DNA of 62,021 nucleotides, from NCBI GenBank assembly GCA_017964785.1, contig JAGCRH010000098.1, positions 1 to 62,021 on the forward strand, read 5' to 3'. Below, piece after piece: positions 23,302 to 33,051 of the stretch. How positions within the stretch are numbered: the first letter of the stretch is position 1; each line of letters begins with the position of its first letter. The notes under the pieces were generated by a model. It was given only the letters and a program-made list of their open reading frames with translations. It was not told the DNA's origin and did not search any database. The position numbers and the translations under genes are program-made. This DNA is from Prevotella sp. Its GTDB lineage: Bacteria; Bacteroidota; Bacteroidia; Bacteroidales; Bacteroidaceae.

Positions 23302-24880
23302 TGGTGAAATGGAATTTGATATGTTTAAAGTCTTCCTGCGCCATCGAGAGCACATAGCCGGAGTCGGCAAGGAACACATCGCGTCCCTCCTTGTCCTTGG
23401 CCATATACTGGTATTTGCGCTTCTTGAAATTCTCCAACTCTTTGTCGTCGTCGCTCTCTATCCAACAGGCTTTATAGAGGTGTACGGGTTCCCAGCGACA
23501 CTTGGCGTTGTACTCGTTCTCTAAGCGATACTGAATGACCTCAAACTGCAACTGACCCACCGTACCGACAATCTTACGGTTGTTGAACTGATTGACAAAC
23601 AACTGGGCCACACCCTCGTCCATGAGTTGGTCGATACCCTTTTGAAGTTGTTTCGACTTCATCGGATCATCGTTCTCAATGTACTTGAAAAGTTCTGGCG
23701 AGAAAGAGGGCAGACCACGGAAGTGCAACTGCTCACCCTCTGTCAGTGTGTCGCCAATCTTGAAGATACCACCTGTATCCGGCAGACCGACAATATCGCC
23801 TGGCCACGCCTCATCGATGGTGCTCTTGCGCTGCGCCATAAACTGCGTGGGCGAGGTGAAGCGCATAGACTTCCCCTGACGCACATGGAGGTAGGGCTGG
23901 TTGCGCTGGAACCGTCCACTACACACCTTACAGAAGGCTATACACGAGCGGTGGTTGGGGTCGATATTGGCTGTAATCTTGAAGATAAAGCCAGTAAACT
24001 TGGGTTCCTCAGGCTGCACATCGCGCTCTTCAGCCTTCGTGGGTCGAGGCGACGGGGCAATCTCCACAAAACAGTTCAGGAGTTCCTGCACACCGAAGTT
24101 ATTGAGGGCCGAACCGAAGAACACGGGAGCCACCTCGGCATTTCTATACGTCTCGACATCGAACTCAGGATAGACACCATCCACGAGTTCGAGATCTTCA
24201 CGGAGTTTTTCGGCGTTCTGCTCCCCTACCCGTTTGTCGAGTTCGTCACTGTTGATATCCACTTCCACCTTGTCTGTCACGCGCTGCTTGTCGGGCGTGA
24301 AGAGGTCGAGTTTCTGTTCGTAGATATTATAGACGCCCTTGAATTTAGCGCCCTGATTGATAGGCCAACTTAACGGGCGCACCTTGATCTCCAGTTCCTG
24401 TTCCAGTTCATCGAGCAGGTCGAAGGGATCACGGCCCTCACGGTCCATCTTATTGATGAAGATGATGACCGGTGTCTTACGCATCCGGCAGACGGTCATC
24501 AGTTTACGTGTCTGCGTCTCCACACCCTTGGCACCATCCACAACGATGATGGCAGAATCGACGGCCGTCAGCGTACGAAACGTATCCTCGGCAAAATCCT
24601 GGTGTCCAGGCGTGTCGAGGATGTTTACCTTATACTCAATATCAGAACCCTCTGGGGTATAGTCGAACTCCATCACCGAGGTCGATACCGAGATACCACG
24701 TTGCTTCTCGATATCCATCCAGTCGGAGGTGGCGGTTTTCTTAATCTTGTTGTTCTTGACGGCACCTGCCACCTGTATCTGTCCACCAAACAGCAGGAAC
24801 TTCTCCGTCAGTGTGGTTTTACCTGCATCGGGGTGCGAGATAATGGCAAATGTCCTTCTTCTTTCTATTTCCTGATTCAT
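23291..24880 (-). CDS. prfC: Peptide chain release factor 3
   Basis: GTPase that removes RF1/RF2 from the ribosome after termination. 529 residues, the usual RF3 length. G1 [13 protein letters not shown], switch region [15 protein letters not shown]3 DTPGHQDF, G4 NKMD. The RF3 C-terminal domain is complete ([16 protein letters not shown]). The stop overlaps the start region of the DUF5686 gene. Confidence 0.96.
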   Translation of the reverse strand: MNQEIERRRTFAIISHPDAGKTTLTEKFLLFGGQIQVAGAVKNNKIKKTATSDWMDIEKQRGISVSTSVMEFDYTPEGSDIEYKVNILDTPGHQDFAEDTFRTLTAVDSAIIVVDGAKGVETQTRKLMTVCRMRKTPVIIFINKMDREGRDPFDLLDELEQELEIKVRPLSWPINQGAKFKGVYNIYEQKLDLFTPDKQRVTDKVEVDINSDELDKRVGEQNAEKLREDLELVDGVYPEFDVETYRNAEVAPVFFGSALNNFGVQELLNCFVEIAPSPRPTKAEERDVQPEEPKFTGFIFKITANIDPNHRSCIAFCKVCSGRFQRNQPYLHVRQGKSMRFTSPTQFMAQRKSTIDEAWPGDIVGLPDTGGIFKIGDTLTEGEQLHFRGLPSFSPELFKYIENDDPMKSKQLQKGIDQLMDEGVAQLFVNQFNNRKIVGTVGQLQFEVIQYRLENEYNAKCRWEPVHLYKACWIESDDDKELENFKKRKYQYMAKDKEGRDVFLADSGYVLSMAQEDFKHIKFHFTSEF

Positions 24881-24885
24881 TCAAT

Positions 24886-24942
24886 CTTTTACCTTTTCAA
24901 TTTTTTAATCTTTCAATTCTTCAATTTTTCAATTTTACTATG
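24886..24942. repeat. TTTCAATTCTTCAAT microrepeat spacer
   Basis: AT-rich run of (T)TTCAATT words between prfC and rfbD that extends into the last codons of rfbD (KLKN). Confidence 0.65.
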
Positions 24943-25775
24943 CATTCAGCGAGGCTTTCTTCCCAATAGGGGACCTCAATGCCGTATGTCTGTTTGATTT
25001 TTGTCTTGTCGAGCACGGAGTAGTGCGGACGGTTGGCAGGCGTGGGATACTCCTCAGTATGGAGGGGCCGCACATGACAGGTGGTAATGCCTGCGATGCG
25101 ATGAATCGCTTTCGTGAAGTCATACCATGAGATGATACCCTCATTCGAGTAATGATAGATGCCTGGTACGATGCCTTTGTTGATGGCAGCGAAGATGGCA
25201 ACTGCCAGATCACGGGCGTAGGTCGGTGTACCGACCTGATCGAAGATCACGCCCAGTTCGGGTTTCTCCTTACCCAGACGGATCATGGTCTTCACGAAGT
25301 TATTGCCAAAGGTAGAATACAGCCACGCCGTGCGAATGATCATGGTCTTTTGACAGAACTTCTGAACGCCCAGTTCACCAGCTAATTTCGTCGAGCCATA
25401 GACACTGTCTGGACAGGGAGTATCTGTCTCCACATACGGAGTATGCTTCGTACCGTTGAAAACATAATCGGTACTGATCTGGATGATCCACCCTCCCCTT
25501 TTCTCAATGGCGGCAGCCAAATAGGCCGGCGCCACCGTATTCAGTGTCGTACAGAGTTCCTTATTGTCCTCCGCCTTATCCACAGCGGTATAGGCGGCAC
25601 AATTCACGATGCCGTCAATCTCGTTGGTTGCGACGAAAGTCTCTATGGCCTTTTGGTCGGTGATATCCAATTCGGCTACATCCGTATTAAAATAGGTATG
25701 CTGGGGATTTTCTTTCTCCAGCAACTGCATCTCGTTTCCCAATTGGCCATTACAGCCGGTAATCAATATATTCAT
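24921..25775 (-). CDS. rfbD: dTDP-4-dehydrorhamnose reductase
   Basis: NADPH-dependent last step of dTDP-L-rhamnose synthesis for surface polysaccharides. 284 residues with the Rossmann motif ITGCNGQLGNE, the strand IVNCAAYTAVDKAE and the catalytic YGSTK. The final residues VKLKN may come from the spacer repeat. The other rml genes are not in the window. One base separates it from the DUF4924 gene. Confidence 0.94.
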   Translation of the reverse strand: MNILITGCNGQLGNEMQLLEKENPQHTYFNTDVAELDITDQKAIETFVATNEIDGIVNCAAYTAVDKAEDNKELCTTLNTVAPAYLAAAIEKRGGWIIQISTDYVFNGTKHTPYVETDTPCPDSVYGSTKLAGELGVQKFCQKTMIIRTAWLYSTFGNNFVKTMIRLGKEKPELGVIFDQVGTPTYARDLAVAIFAAINKGIVPGIYHYSNEGIISWYDFTKAIHRIAGITTCHVRPLHTEEYPTPANRPHYSVLDKTKIKQTYGIEVPYWEESLAECIVKLKN

Positions 25776-25776
25776 T

Positions 25777-26322
25777 TTATTCGAACTTTAGTCCTTCTTC
25801 TTTATCCTTTTTATAATAGTCGCTGAGCATCCCGATGAAGGTGGTGATTTCCTTCACGGCGTGCGCCGTATCTGGCGAGATGTCCTTCTTCTGCAAGCGC
25901 AGGAGCATCACACCGTAGAGTGAGTTGAAACAGGTTTCAATCTCATTCTCTTCCTTGTTAGCACCCCGGTTGCGCAATTCTACGATGAACGGCAGCACCT
26001 TGTAGTACTCCGCATTATAGAACGGGAACTTTGTAGACTGCAACAACTGGTCGTGGAGTTCTACCAGCATCTGCATCGTCACCTTGTTGATCTGCAGATG
26101 TCCTTTCTCGCGACAGCCTTCCTGGTTCATCATACGGATCAAGTTACCAAACCAGTCAAGTTCCTCCTCCTTCTGTTCCTCCGAATAGTCGAAACGGCTC
26201 ACCCATTCGTCGCGGATTCGCCTCAACGAACAGTCGAAAGCCCGTATCGTATCCTCTACCTGCCACATATACAACAGATATTCGGCAATATTCTTCTTTC
26301 TTAATTCTTGTGCTACAAACAT
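25777..26322 (-). CDS. DUF4924 family protein
   Basis: A 181-residue soluble, helix-rich protein with no signal peptide or catalytic motif (MFVAQELRKKNIAEYLLYMW at the start). It matches my memory of DUF4924, a Bacteroidetes family of unknown role. It is tightly spaced (3 bases after the LysE gene, 1 base before rfbD), so it is certainly part of the operon. Confidence 0.8.
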   Translation of the reverse strand: MFVAQELRKKNIAEYLLYMWQVEDTIRAFDCSLRRIRDEWVSRFDYSEEQKEEELDWFGNLIRMMNQEGCREKGHLQINKVTMQMLVELHDQLLQSTKFPFYNAEYYKVLPFIVELRNRGANKEENEIETCFNSLYGVMLLRLQKKDISPDTAHAVKEITTFIGMLSDYYKKDKEEGLKFE

Positions 26323-26325
26323 ATC

Positions 26326-26991
26326 CTAAAAAAAGCGTACCAAGTTCGTTGTCGTTCCCAAAAGCATAATGAGCGAACCGAGAATCACCGCCACACCAAT
26401 CACCTGATTGATAATCTTGATGCCATTTGTATCGAATTTGGTTCGTATCTTATCCACCAACCATGTCAGGCCCCACCACCACAACAGTGCTCCACCCACA
26501 ATGCTGGCAAAGCCCACCAACATCTCAAACGGATGGTTGGGCAGCACAAAGGCAAACTGAGCATACATGGCCAAAAACAGGAAGATAATCAACGGGTTGG
26601 AAAAGGTCACGAGGAAAGCCGTCCATGCATTGTACCAGAGCGTACCCTTTTGTTGTCCGGACAGGTGCATCTTCTTTGTCGGGTCCGTCCGATAGGTATA
26701 GAATCCGAAACAGAGCAGCATGATACTACCTGCTATCTGGAGATAGAACCTGTTCTGGTCATTGTTTATCAGATCCATCACGAACGACATACCGTAGCCT
26801 GCAATGGCTGCATAAATAATATCGCTGACCGCAGCCCCAACACCCGTGGCCAAGCCGTACCAACGTCCCTTGTTCAACGTGCGCTGCACACAAAGGATAC
26901 CCACAGGACCCATCGGGGCGGATGCAATCACTCCTATCATCATTCCCTTGAAGATGAAGTCCAATATATTTATAGGTACGTGAAACGGCAT
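26326..26991 (-). CDS. LysE-family amino-acid exporter
   Basis: A 221-residue inner-membrane protein with about six membrane segments. The family start FIFKGMMIGVIASAPMGPVGI, with the small-residue/Pro motif GPVGILCVQRTL, identifies LysE/RhtB-type translocators. The substrate cannot be read from sequence. It lies 13 bases downstream of the phosphatase gene. Confidence 0.88.
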   Translation of the reverse strand: MPFHVPINILDFIFKGMMIGVIASAPMGPVGILCVQRTLNKGRWYGLATGVGAAVSDIIYAAIAGYGMSFVMDLINNDQNRFYLQIAGSIMLLCFGFYTYRTDPTKKMHLSGQQKGTLWYNAWTAFLVTFSNPLIIFLFLAMYAQFAFVLPNHPFEMLVGFASIVGGALLWWWGLTWLVDKIRTKFDTNGIKIINQVIGVAVILGSLIMLLGTTTNLVRFF

Positions 26992-27004
26992 ATCGGCTAC
27001 AATA

Positions 27005-29068
27005 TTAACTGATCCTAAGACACATAATCGTCATATCATCGTTAGGCTCTGCCCCTTGACGATGCTCCTCTACGGCTGCTCTCAGCGTTTCCACCACTTT
27101 CTGGGCTTTGGCATCACCCATCGTTTGGAGGAGTTCTACCAGTCTGTCGTCACCAAACTGCTCCTGGCTCTGGTTTTCTGCCTCGTTCAACCCATCGGTA
27201 TAGACCACGAGCAACCTGCCCCGGATATCGTCCATCCGCTCACCGTCAAACTCCAAGTCTGGCCAAAGGCCGATGGGAGCATTAGGCAGCATATCGATAA
27301 AACTGCCACCAGACAAATCACCCATAAATGGCGGGTTATGACCGGCATTACAGTAGTCCATACAACCTTTCTTCAAGTCAATACGGCCAATGAACATCGT
27401 GACGAACATACCCTGTTCGTTATCTTCCGAAAGTGCGCTGTTCAGTCGGGTAGCGATCTCCGCAGGCATCATATGCTGGGTGGCCAGCGTACGGAACAAT
27501 CGGGTGGCCTGTGCCATAAAGAGCGAGGCAGGCACACCCTTGCCACTCACATCGCCCAAACAGAAGTAGAGTTCATCACCCATCAGCAGGTAACCATACA
27601 GGTCACCGCCCACCTCCTTCGCAGGCTCGATTGAGGCATAGATATCAAGCCCCTCACGGTCTGGGAAGATGTTCGGCACCATCGACATCTGTATGTCACG
27701 GGCAATACGCAACTCACTCTCGATGCGCTCCCGAAGAGCCGTCGCCTCTTCCAGTTGGTCATAGGCAATCTGCAACTTCTCGTGGGCAGCCGTCAGACGC
27801 TGGGTGGCACTGCGCCTGTGAAGCGTATAGATAAGAAAGAACACAATTATCAGCACTAAAGCGACACCTGTGGCCCACAAACGTTGCCGTGAGAGTTTAG
27901 CCTGCTGGTTGGCAATCTCAGCCTCCTTTCCCTGCGTATCGTAGATGGTTGCCAGTTCTGCTGTGGAACTATTCTTTTGCTCCGTAATGGCCGAGTCGAG
28001 CAACATTAGGATACGTTCCCCCATCACCCGCGCCGAGTCCCTACGACCCGCCTCCGCATTGGCCCTGTACTTGGGCAGCATATAGAGTTGGATATTGTCG
28101 AGCGAAGGCTCCATACCCCAATGCTCCAGCGTCTGATCTAAAAAACGATAGTTGTAGGCTGCCTCGCCGTAGCGCTGTGCTGCCACCAAGTAGTCATTGG
28201 CATTGATATGACCCGGACCGGTCCTGGAATAGTCAGTCTTCAAAAAGGCTTGATAGGCCTGGGCAGCCTCATCAGGTTTGTTAAGTCCCTGCTTGGCTAC
28301 AGCCCGCATGATCTCGATGCGACCCTGATACTCGTCGAAATAGTCCGTTCTGGCATCGGGACACTGACGGTATTTACCCAACAACATCTCCGTACGGTCA
28401 ATCCAGTAGATCGACTCCGCATAGCGGCGGGTATTGATATAGGCCATACTCGTATAGACCGTTCCCTGTACAGCCTCTTGGAAACCTCGGCTCGTACTAT
28501 CCGACTGCCATCGGTTGGCATAGTGTTCACGAGCCTTGAGGAAACTCTCATTAGCCTCCTTGTCCTGTCCGAGATTCAACTGGCAACAACCAATATTGTT
28601 CAACAGGATGGCATAGTCGATGTCGGAGCCGATACCCGACTCGTCCATCTTCTTCACGGCAGGGATAGCCACCCGAAGCGCACTTTCATAGTCGCCTTTC
28701 ACCAACAACAGTTCGGATAGTCTGCGGGCACATTTGTTGTAACTCAACTGATCCTCATTATTCTCTATCTTACACTCCACAGCCTTCTTATAATACATCT
28801 CCGACAAGCGATAGTGTCCTTCATGATAGTAGGACACGCCGCGCCAACGATTGGCATTCAGCGGCGAGATGACACCTGCCACCTCAAAACTATCTGCCAG
28901 GTGTCTCATTTGTTCATAATCCTTCTGCGTGCCTACGTCGAAAAGTACGCTGTCAGCAGCGCTGGCCTTCAGTGGCTGCCTGTGTTTCTTCACACCATCA
29001 CAACCAACAACGGCCACGAAAAGAGAGACGAACAATATACTAAATTGATACTTTGATAGCCTTCGCAT
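27005..29068 (-). CDS. TPR lipoprotein-type membrane protein with SpoIIE/PP2C phosphatase domain
   Basis: About 687 residues from ATG 29068. The N-terminus MRRLSKYQFSILFVSLFVAVVGC ends in a lipobox-like cysteine, followed by TPR-like helical repeats (~50-340), a membrane segment (~LWATGVALVLIIVFFLIYTL), a short coiled coil (~425-460), and a C-terminal RsbU/SpoIIE serine phosphatase domain (GGDLYGYLLM; CLGDVSGKGVPASLFMA; VVYTDGLNEAEN; NDDMTIMC). This is the periplasmic-sensor plus cytosolic-phosphatase layout typical of partner-switching control. The anti-sigma partners are not in the window. It is the first gene of the rpe-ward run; a TATCTTTG -7 box lies at 29093-29100. Confidence 0.9.
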   Translation of the reverse strand: MRRLSKYQFSILFVSLFVAVVGCDGVKKHRQPLKASAADSVLFDVGTQKDYEQMRHLADSFEVAGVISPLNANRWRGVSYYHEGHYRLSEMYYKKAVECKIENNEDQLSYNKCARRLSELLLVKGDYESALRVAIPAVKKMDESGIGSDIDYAILLNNIGCCQLNLGQDKEANESFLKAREHYANRWQSDSTSRGFQEAVQGTVYTSMAYINTRRYAESIYWIDRTEMLLGKYRQCPDARTDYFDEYQGRIEIMRAVAKQGLNKPDEAAQAYQAFLKTDYSRTGPGHINANDYLVAAQRYGEAAYNYRFLDQTLEHWGMEPSLDNIQLYMLPKYRANAEAGRRDSARVMGERILMLLDSAITEQKNSSTAELATIYDTQGKEAEIANQQAKLSRQRLWATGVALVLIIVFFLIYTLHRRSATQRLTAAHEKLQIAYDQLEEATALRERIESELRIARDIQMSMVPNIFPDREGLDIYASIEPAKEVGGDLYGYLLMGDELYFCLGDVSGKGVPASLFMAQATRLFRTLATQHMMPAEIATRLNSALSEDNEQGMFVTMFIGRIDLKKGCMDYCNAGHNPPFMGDLSGGSFIDMLPNAPIGLWPDLEFDGERMDDIRGRLLVVYTDGLNEAENQSQEQFGDDRLVELLQTMGDAKAQKVVETLRAAVEEHRQGAEPNDDMTIMCLRIS

Positions 29069-29092
29069 ATACCTTATTATTATAAGATGGTG

Positions 29093-29100
29093 CAAAGATA
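29093..29100 (-). promoter_or_regulatory. -7 box for the phosphatase-led operon
   Basis: TATCTTTG on the minus strand, 25 bases before the ATG at 29068; the -33 region is not clear. Confidence 0.5.
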
Positions 29101-29140
29101 TAAAAAAATCTGAAAACGAATGGTTAATTTCCTTAAAAAA

Positions 29141-29173
29141 TTGATTTAGTAAGCAAATTTTTAATTATCTTTG
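29141..29173 (+). promoter_or_regulatory. Promoter of the ROK kinase gene
   Basis: TTGA (29141-29144), a 21-base spacer and TATCTTTG (29166-29173); the leader is about 35 bases. Confidence 0.6.
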
Positions 29174-29213
29174 TCTCGCATTAGTGAATAATTAATCAAA
29201 ACCATCATAAATT

Positions 29214-30203
29214 ATGAACGAACAAAACGCAGCAATCAAGCCGTATGTTATTGGCTTGGATTTAGGAGGAACAAACTCCGTATTCGGCATCGTAGATGCA
29301 CGTGGTGACATCAAGGCAACAACCGCCATCAAGACCGGCGGCTATGAGAAAGTAGAGGATTATGTGGATGCCTGTGTAGAGGCCTTGCAGGTCATCATCG
29401 ACCAGGTGGGCGGCATCGAGAAGATCAAGGCGATGGGTATCGGTGCTCCAAACGGCAACTACTATAAAGGCACCATCGAATTCGCTCCGAACCTGCCTTG
29501 GGCGCACAATGGTGTAGTGCCCCTGGCCCAGTTGTTCAGTGAGCGCTTGAATAACATTCCCGTAGCCCTGACCAACGATGCCAACGCAGCCGCCATCGGT
29601 GAGATGGTCTACGGCGTGGCACGCGGCATGAAGAACTTCATCGTTATCACCTTGGGTACAGGCGTGGGGTCCGGTATCGTCGTCAACGGGCAGTTGCTTT
29701 ACGGACATGACGGCTTTGCAGGTGAACTGGGTCACGTGACAATGGTACGCGGCGAGGAAGGTCGTATGTGCGGTTGCGGACGTACCGGTTGCCTGGAGGC
29801 CTATTGTTCCGCTACCGGTGTGGCCCGCACAGCCCGTGAGATATTGTCGAAAACAGACCGTCCCAGTCTACTGCGCGAGATGGATCCGGAGAAAATCACG
29901 TCCCTTGACGTGTCCATCGCTGCCGGCAAGGGCGACGAACTGGCCAAGGAAATCTACGAGTTTACTGGCAAGATGCTGGGTGAGGCCTGTGCCGATTTTG
30001 CTGCTTTCAGCAGTCCCGAAGCATTCATCTTCTTCGGTGGTATGGTCAAGGCCGGCGATCTGATCATGAAACCCATCCAGGAGGCTTACAACAATCATGT
30101 GCTGAAAATCTTCAAGAACAAGGCGCAGTTCCTGGTCAGCGGTCTTGATGGTGCCAGTGCTGCTGTACTCGGAGCCAGTGCTATCGGCTGGGAGATCCAA
30201 TAA
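29214..30203 (+). CDS. ROK-family glucokinase
   Basis: Phosphorylates glucose (or a related hexose) with ATP. 329 residues: phosphate loop GLDLGGTNSVFGIVD, LTNDANAAAIGE with the catalytic Asp, ITLGTGVGSGIV, ELGH and the zinc site CGCGRTGCLEAYCS. Followed by a hairpin terminator. It stands alone next to the GH3 gene and the glycogen genes, consistent with feeding glucose 6-phosphate. Confidence 0.93.
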   Translation: MNEQNAAIKPYVIGLDLGGTNSVFGIVDARGDIKATTAIKTGGYEKVEDYVDACVEALQVIIDQVGGIEKIKAMGIGAPNGNYYKGTIEFAPNLPWAHNGVVPLAQLFSERLNNIPVALTNDANAAAIGEMVYGVARGMKNFIVITLGTGVGSGIVVNGQLLYGHDGFAGELGHVTMVRGEEGRMCGCGRTGCLEAYCSATGVARTAREILSKTDRPSLLREMDPEKITSLDVSIAAGKGDELAKEIYEFTGKMLGEACADFAAFSSPEAFIFFGGMVKAGDLIMKPIQEAYNNHVLKIFKNKAQFLVSGLDGASAAVLGASAIGWEIQ

Positions 30204-30234
30204 ATTTGTAAATCGTAAAATTGTAAATAGAAAA

Positions 30235-30263
30235 TGAGGTTGGTGCAGGACGCTACCAACCTC
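30235..30263 (+). terminator. Terminator after the ROK kinase gene
   Basis: GAGGTTGGT stem, 10-base loop, ACCAACCTC, then TTAATAT. The T tract is weak. It is preceded by a short TTGTAAAT microrepeat (30203-30232). Confidence 0.7.
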
Positions 30264-30411
30264 TTAATATAATTGATAAGGTGAATCAGCAAATGGCTGA
30301 TAAGGATCTTATCGGCGGCAAATATACGGTTTATTTACATCTTTTGCAAGTTTTTAGGCAAAAAAATGCAAAACAAGGCCTATTTTTAACGATAATCTCA
30401 TAATAATTCGC

Positions 30412-30419
30412 TATCTTTG
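30412..30419 (+). promoter_or_regulatory. -7 box of the GH3 gene
   Basis: TATCTTTG 35 bases before the ATG, with only a poor -33 match. The 251-base gap otherwise holds the terminator at 30235 and an AT-rich stretch. Confidence 0.5.
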
Positions 30420-30454
30420 CGGAGGATTAATGATAATTACAAAAACAATCAAGT

Positions 30455-33046
30455 ATGGAAAAGAGAAAATTACTAGTCATCCTGACGATGGGCATCTGCG
30501 CCCTGACGGCAAGTGCTCAGCAACTGCCTTATCAGAACCCAAACCTGACAGCCAGCCAACGTGCTGACGACCTGCTCGGCCGACTGACACTCGAAGAGAA
30601 AGTGAGTTTGATGATGGACACATCGCCCGCCATCGAGCGACTCGGCATCCCGCAGTTCCAGTGGTGGAACGAGGCCCTGCACGGCATCGGGCGCAACGGC
30701 TATGCCACCGTCTTCCCCATCACGATGGCCATGGCAGCCTCGTGGGACGACGCCCTGTTGCACAAGGTCTTCACCGCTGTCAGCTACGAGGCCCGTGTAA
30801 AAGCCCGTCAGGCCAAACAATCAGGAAATATCAAACGCTACCAGAGCCTGTCGTTCTGGACGCCCAACATCAACATCTTCCGTGATCCCCGTTGGGGACG
30901 TGGCCAGGAGACCTACGGCGAAGACCCCTACCTCACCTCGAAGATGGGCCTCGCCGTGGTGCGCGGCCTGCAGGGTGTGGGCTACAACGGCGAAGACCTC
31001 GGTGTGAGCAAATACCGCAAACTCCTCGCCTGTGCCAAGCACTATGCCGTACACAGCGGCCCGGAGTGGAACCGCCACACCTTTGATGTAGAGAACCTGC
31101 CCGAGCGCGACCTCTGGGAGACCTATCTCCCCGCCTTCAAGGCGTTGGTGCAGGAAGGCAAGGTGGCCGAGGTGATGTGCGCCTACCAGCGTATCGACGG
31201 ACAACCCTGCTGTTCGCAGACCCGCTACGAACAACAGATACTGCGCGACGAATGGGGCTTCGAGGGCCTGATTACCAGCGACTGCGGTGCCATCCGCGAC
31301 TTCCTGCCCCGCTGGCACAACACCGCCAAGGACAGCCCTGAGGCATCGGCTCATGCCGTACTGGCCGGTACCGACGTGGAGTGCGGCTCGGAATACAGGA
31401 ACCTGCCAGAAGCCGTGCGCCGTGGCGACATCAAGGAGGCTGACCTCGACAAGAGCCTGCGTCGTCTGCTCATCGCCCGTTTCGAACTGGGTGACTTCGA
31501 CCCCGACGACCTCAACCCCTGGACGAAGATCCCCGAGAGCGTCATCGCCTCTAAGGAGCACAAGGCCCTCGCCCTCGACATGGCCCGCAAGAGCATCGTG
31601 CTGCTGAAGAATAACGGCGTGCTGCCCCTTTCCAAGACGGCAGCAAGTTCCCGACTCGCCATCATGGGCCCCAACGCCAACGACTCCGTGATGATGTGGG
31701 GCAACTACAGCGGCTACCCCACGAAGACCGTCACCGCCCTCGAAGGCATCCGCAAGATAGCGGCCGTACCGTATGTCTTAGGCTGCGGACTGACGAGGAA
31801 CGAGCAGATTGAGAGCCAGTTCAGCAACATCAGGGATCCGAAAGGCCGTCAGGGTCTGCAGATCACCTACTGGAACAACACCGAGCAGGAGGGCGAGCCC
31901 GTCACCGTAGTCAATGCCCAGCAGGCACTGAAACTGAGCAACGGCGGCAACACCGTCTTCGCCCCGGGAGTGAACCTCGAGAACTTCTCCGCTAAGATGG
32001 AGGGCACACTGACGCCACAGCAGGACGAGACACTGATATTCACCATCAGCGGCGACGACCGGCTGCGCCTGCTCGTGAATGGCGACACCCTGGTGAACTA
32101 CTGGACGGCCCGCCAGCGCATTCAGGTGGGCAAGCAGGAGATGAAGGTAAAGGCCGGACAGCCCTACCGCATCCAGATAGAATACGTGCAGGAGGTGGGC
32201 TTTGCCTCACTGGCCTTCGACGTGCAGCGGAAGATTGCGCCCACCGCCGACGAACTGTTGGCACAGGTCGGAGCGGCAGAGACCGTCGTCTTCATCGGCG
32301 GCATCTCCCCCAGCCTTGAGGGCGAGGAGATGCGCGTCAGCGAGCCAGGCTTCAGGGGCGGCGACCGCGAGAGCATCGAACTGCCCCAGGCACAGCGCGA
32401 CGTGCTGGCCATGCTCCACAAGGCCGGCAAGAAGGTCATCTTCGTCAACTGCTCCGGCTCAGCCATCGCCCTCACGCCCGAACTGGAGTCGTGCGACGCC
32501 ATCCTCCAGTGGTGGTACGGCGGCGAACAGGGCGGCACGGCCTTGGCCGAGGTACTCTTCGGCGACAGGAACCCCAGCGGCAAACTGCCCATCACCTTCT
32601 ACAAGAGCACCGACGACCTGCCCGACTTCCTCGACTACTCGATGAAGAACCGCACCTACCGTTACTTCACTGGTGAACCGCTCTTCCCCTTCGGCTACGG
32701 CCTGAGTTACACGACCTTCCAGATCGGCAAACCCACCTATAAAAATAACAAGGTGCAGGTGAGCGTAAAAAATACTGGAAAGAGAGAAGGTACCGAGACC
32801 GTGCAGGTTTATATCCGCAACACCGCCGACAAGGAAGGTCCGCAGAAGACGCTCCGTGCTTACAGTCAGGTGACACTCAAACCCGGCGAGGCCAAGACCG
32901 TCAGCATCGACCTACCCCACAGCAGTTTCGAGGGCTGGGATGCACAGACAAATACCATGCGTGTACTGCCTGGCAAGTATGAACTGATGGTCGGCAACAG
33001 CAGTGCAGACAAAGACCAGCAAAAGATTATCGTCAATATCAGATAA
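30455..33046 (+). CDS. Exported GH3 beta-xylosidase/beta-glucosidase with PA14 insert
   Basis: 863 residues: signal peptide MEKRKLLVILTMGICALTASAQ, the GH3 TIM barrel with KHYAVHSGPE and nucleophile Asp in GLITSDCGAI, the second alpha/beta domain, a PA14 domain (~465-600, GLQITYWNN to SLAFDVQ) and a C-terminal fibronectin-III-like domain. Length and architecture resemble the beta-xylosidase Xyl3A of Prevotella bryantii as I remember it. The role would be trimming xylo- or gluco-oligosaccharides in the periplasm or at the cell surface. It is convergent with the RND pump gene, with a 5-base gap. Confidence 0.92.
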   Translation: MEKRKLLVILTMGICALTASAQQLPYQNPNLTASQRADDLLGRLTLEEKVSLMMDTSPAIERLGIPQFQWWNEALHGIGRNGYATVFPITMAMAASWDDALLHKVFTAVSYEARVKARQAKQSGNIKRYQSLSFWTPNINIFRDPRWGRGQETYGEDPYLTSKMGLAVVRGLQGVGYNGEDLGVSKYRKLLACAKHYAVHSGPEWNRHTFDVENLPERDLWETYLPAFKALVQEGKVAEVMCAYQRIDGQPCCSQTRYEQQILRDEWGFEGLITSDCGAIRDFLPRWHNTAKDSPEASAHAVLAGTDVECGSEYRNLPEAVRRGDIKEADLDKSLRRLLIARFELGDFDPDDLNPWTKIPESVIASKEHKALALDMARKSIVLLKNNGVLPLSKTAASSRLAIMGPNANDSVMMWGNYSGYPTKTVTALEGIRKIAAVPYVLGCGLTRNEQIESQFSNIRDPKGRQGLQITYWNNTEQEGEPVTVVNAQQALKLSNGGNTVFAPGVNLENFSAKMEGTLTPQQDETLIFTISGDDRLRLLVNGDTLVNYWTARQRIQVGKQEMKVKAGQPYRIQIEYVQEVGFASLAFDVQRKIAPTADELLAQVGAAETVVFIGGISPSLEGEEMRVSEPGFRGGDRESIELPQAQRDVLAMLHKAGKKVIFVNCSGSAIALTPELESCDAILQWWYGGEQGGTALAEVLFGDRNPSGKLPITFYKSTDDLPDFLDYSMKNRTYRYFTGEPLFPFGYGLSYTTFQIGKPTYKNNKVQVSVKNTGKREGTETVQVYIRNTADKEGPQKTLRAYSQVTLKPGEAKTVSIDLPHSSFEGWDAQTNTMRVLPGKYELMVGNSSADKDQQKIIVNIR

Positions 33047-33051
33047 GCAGC

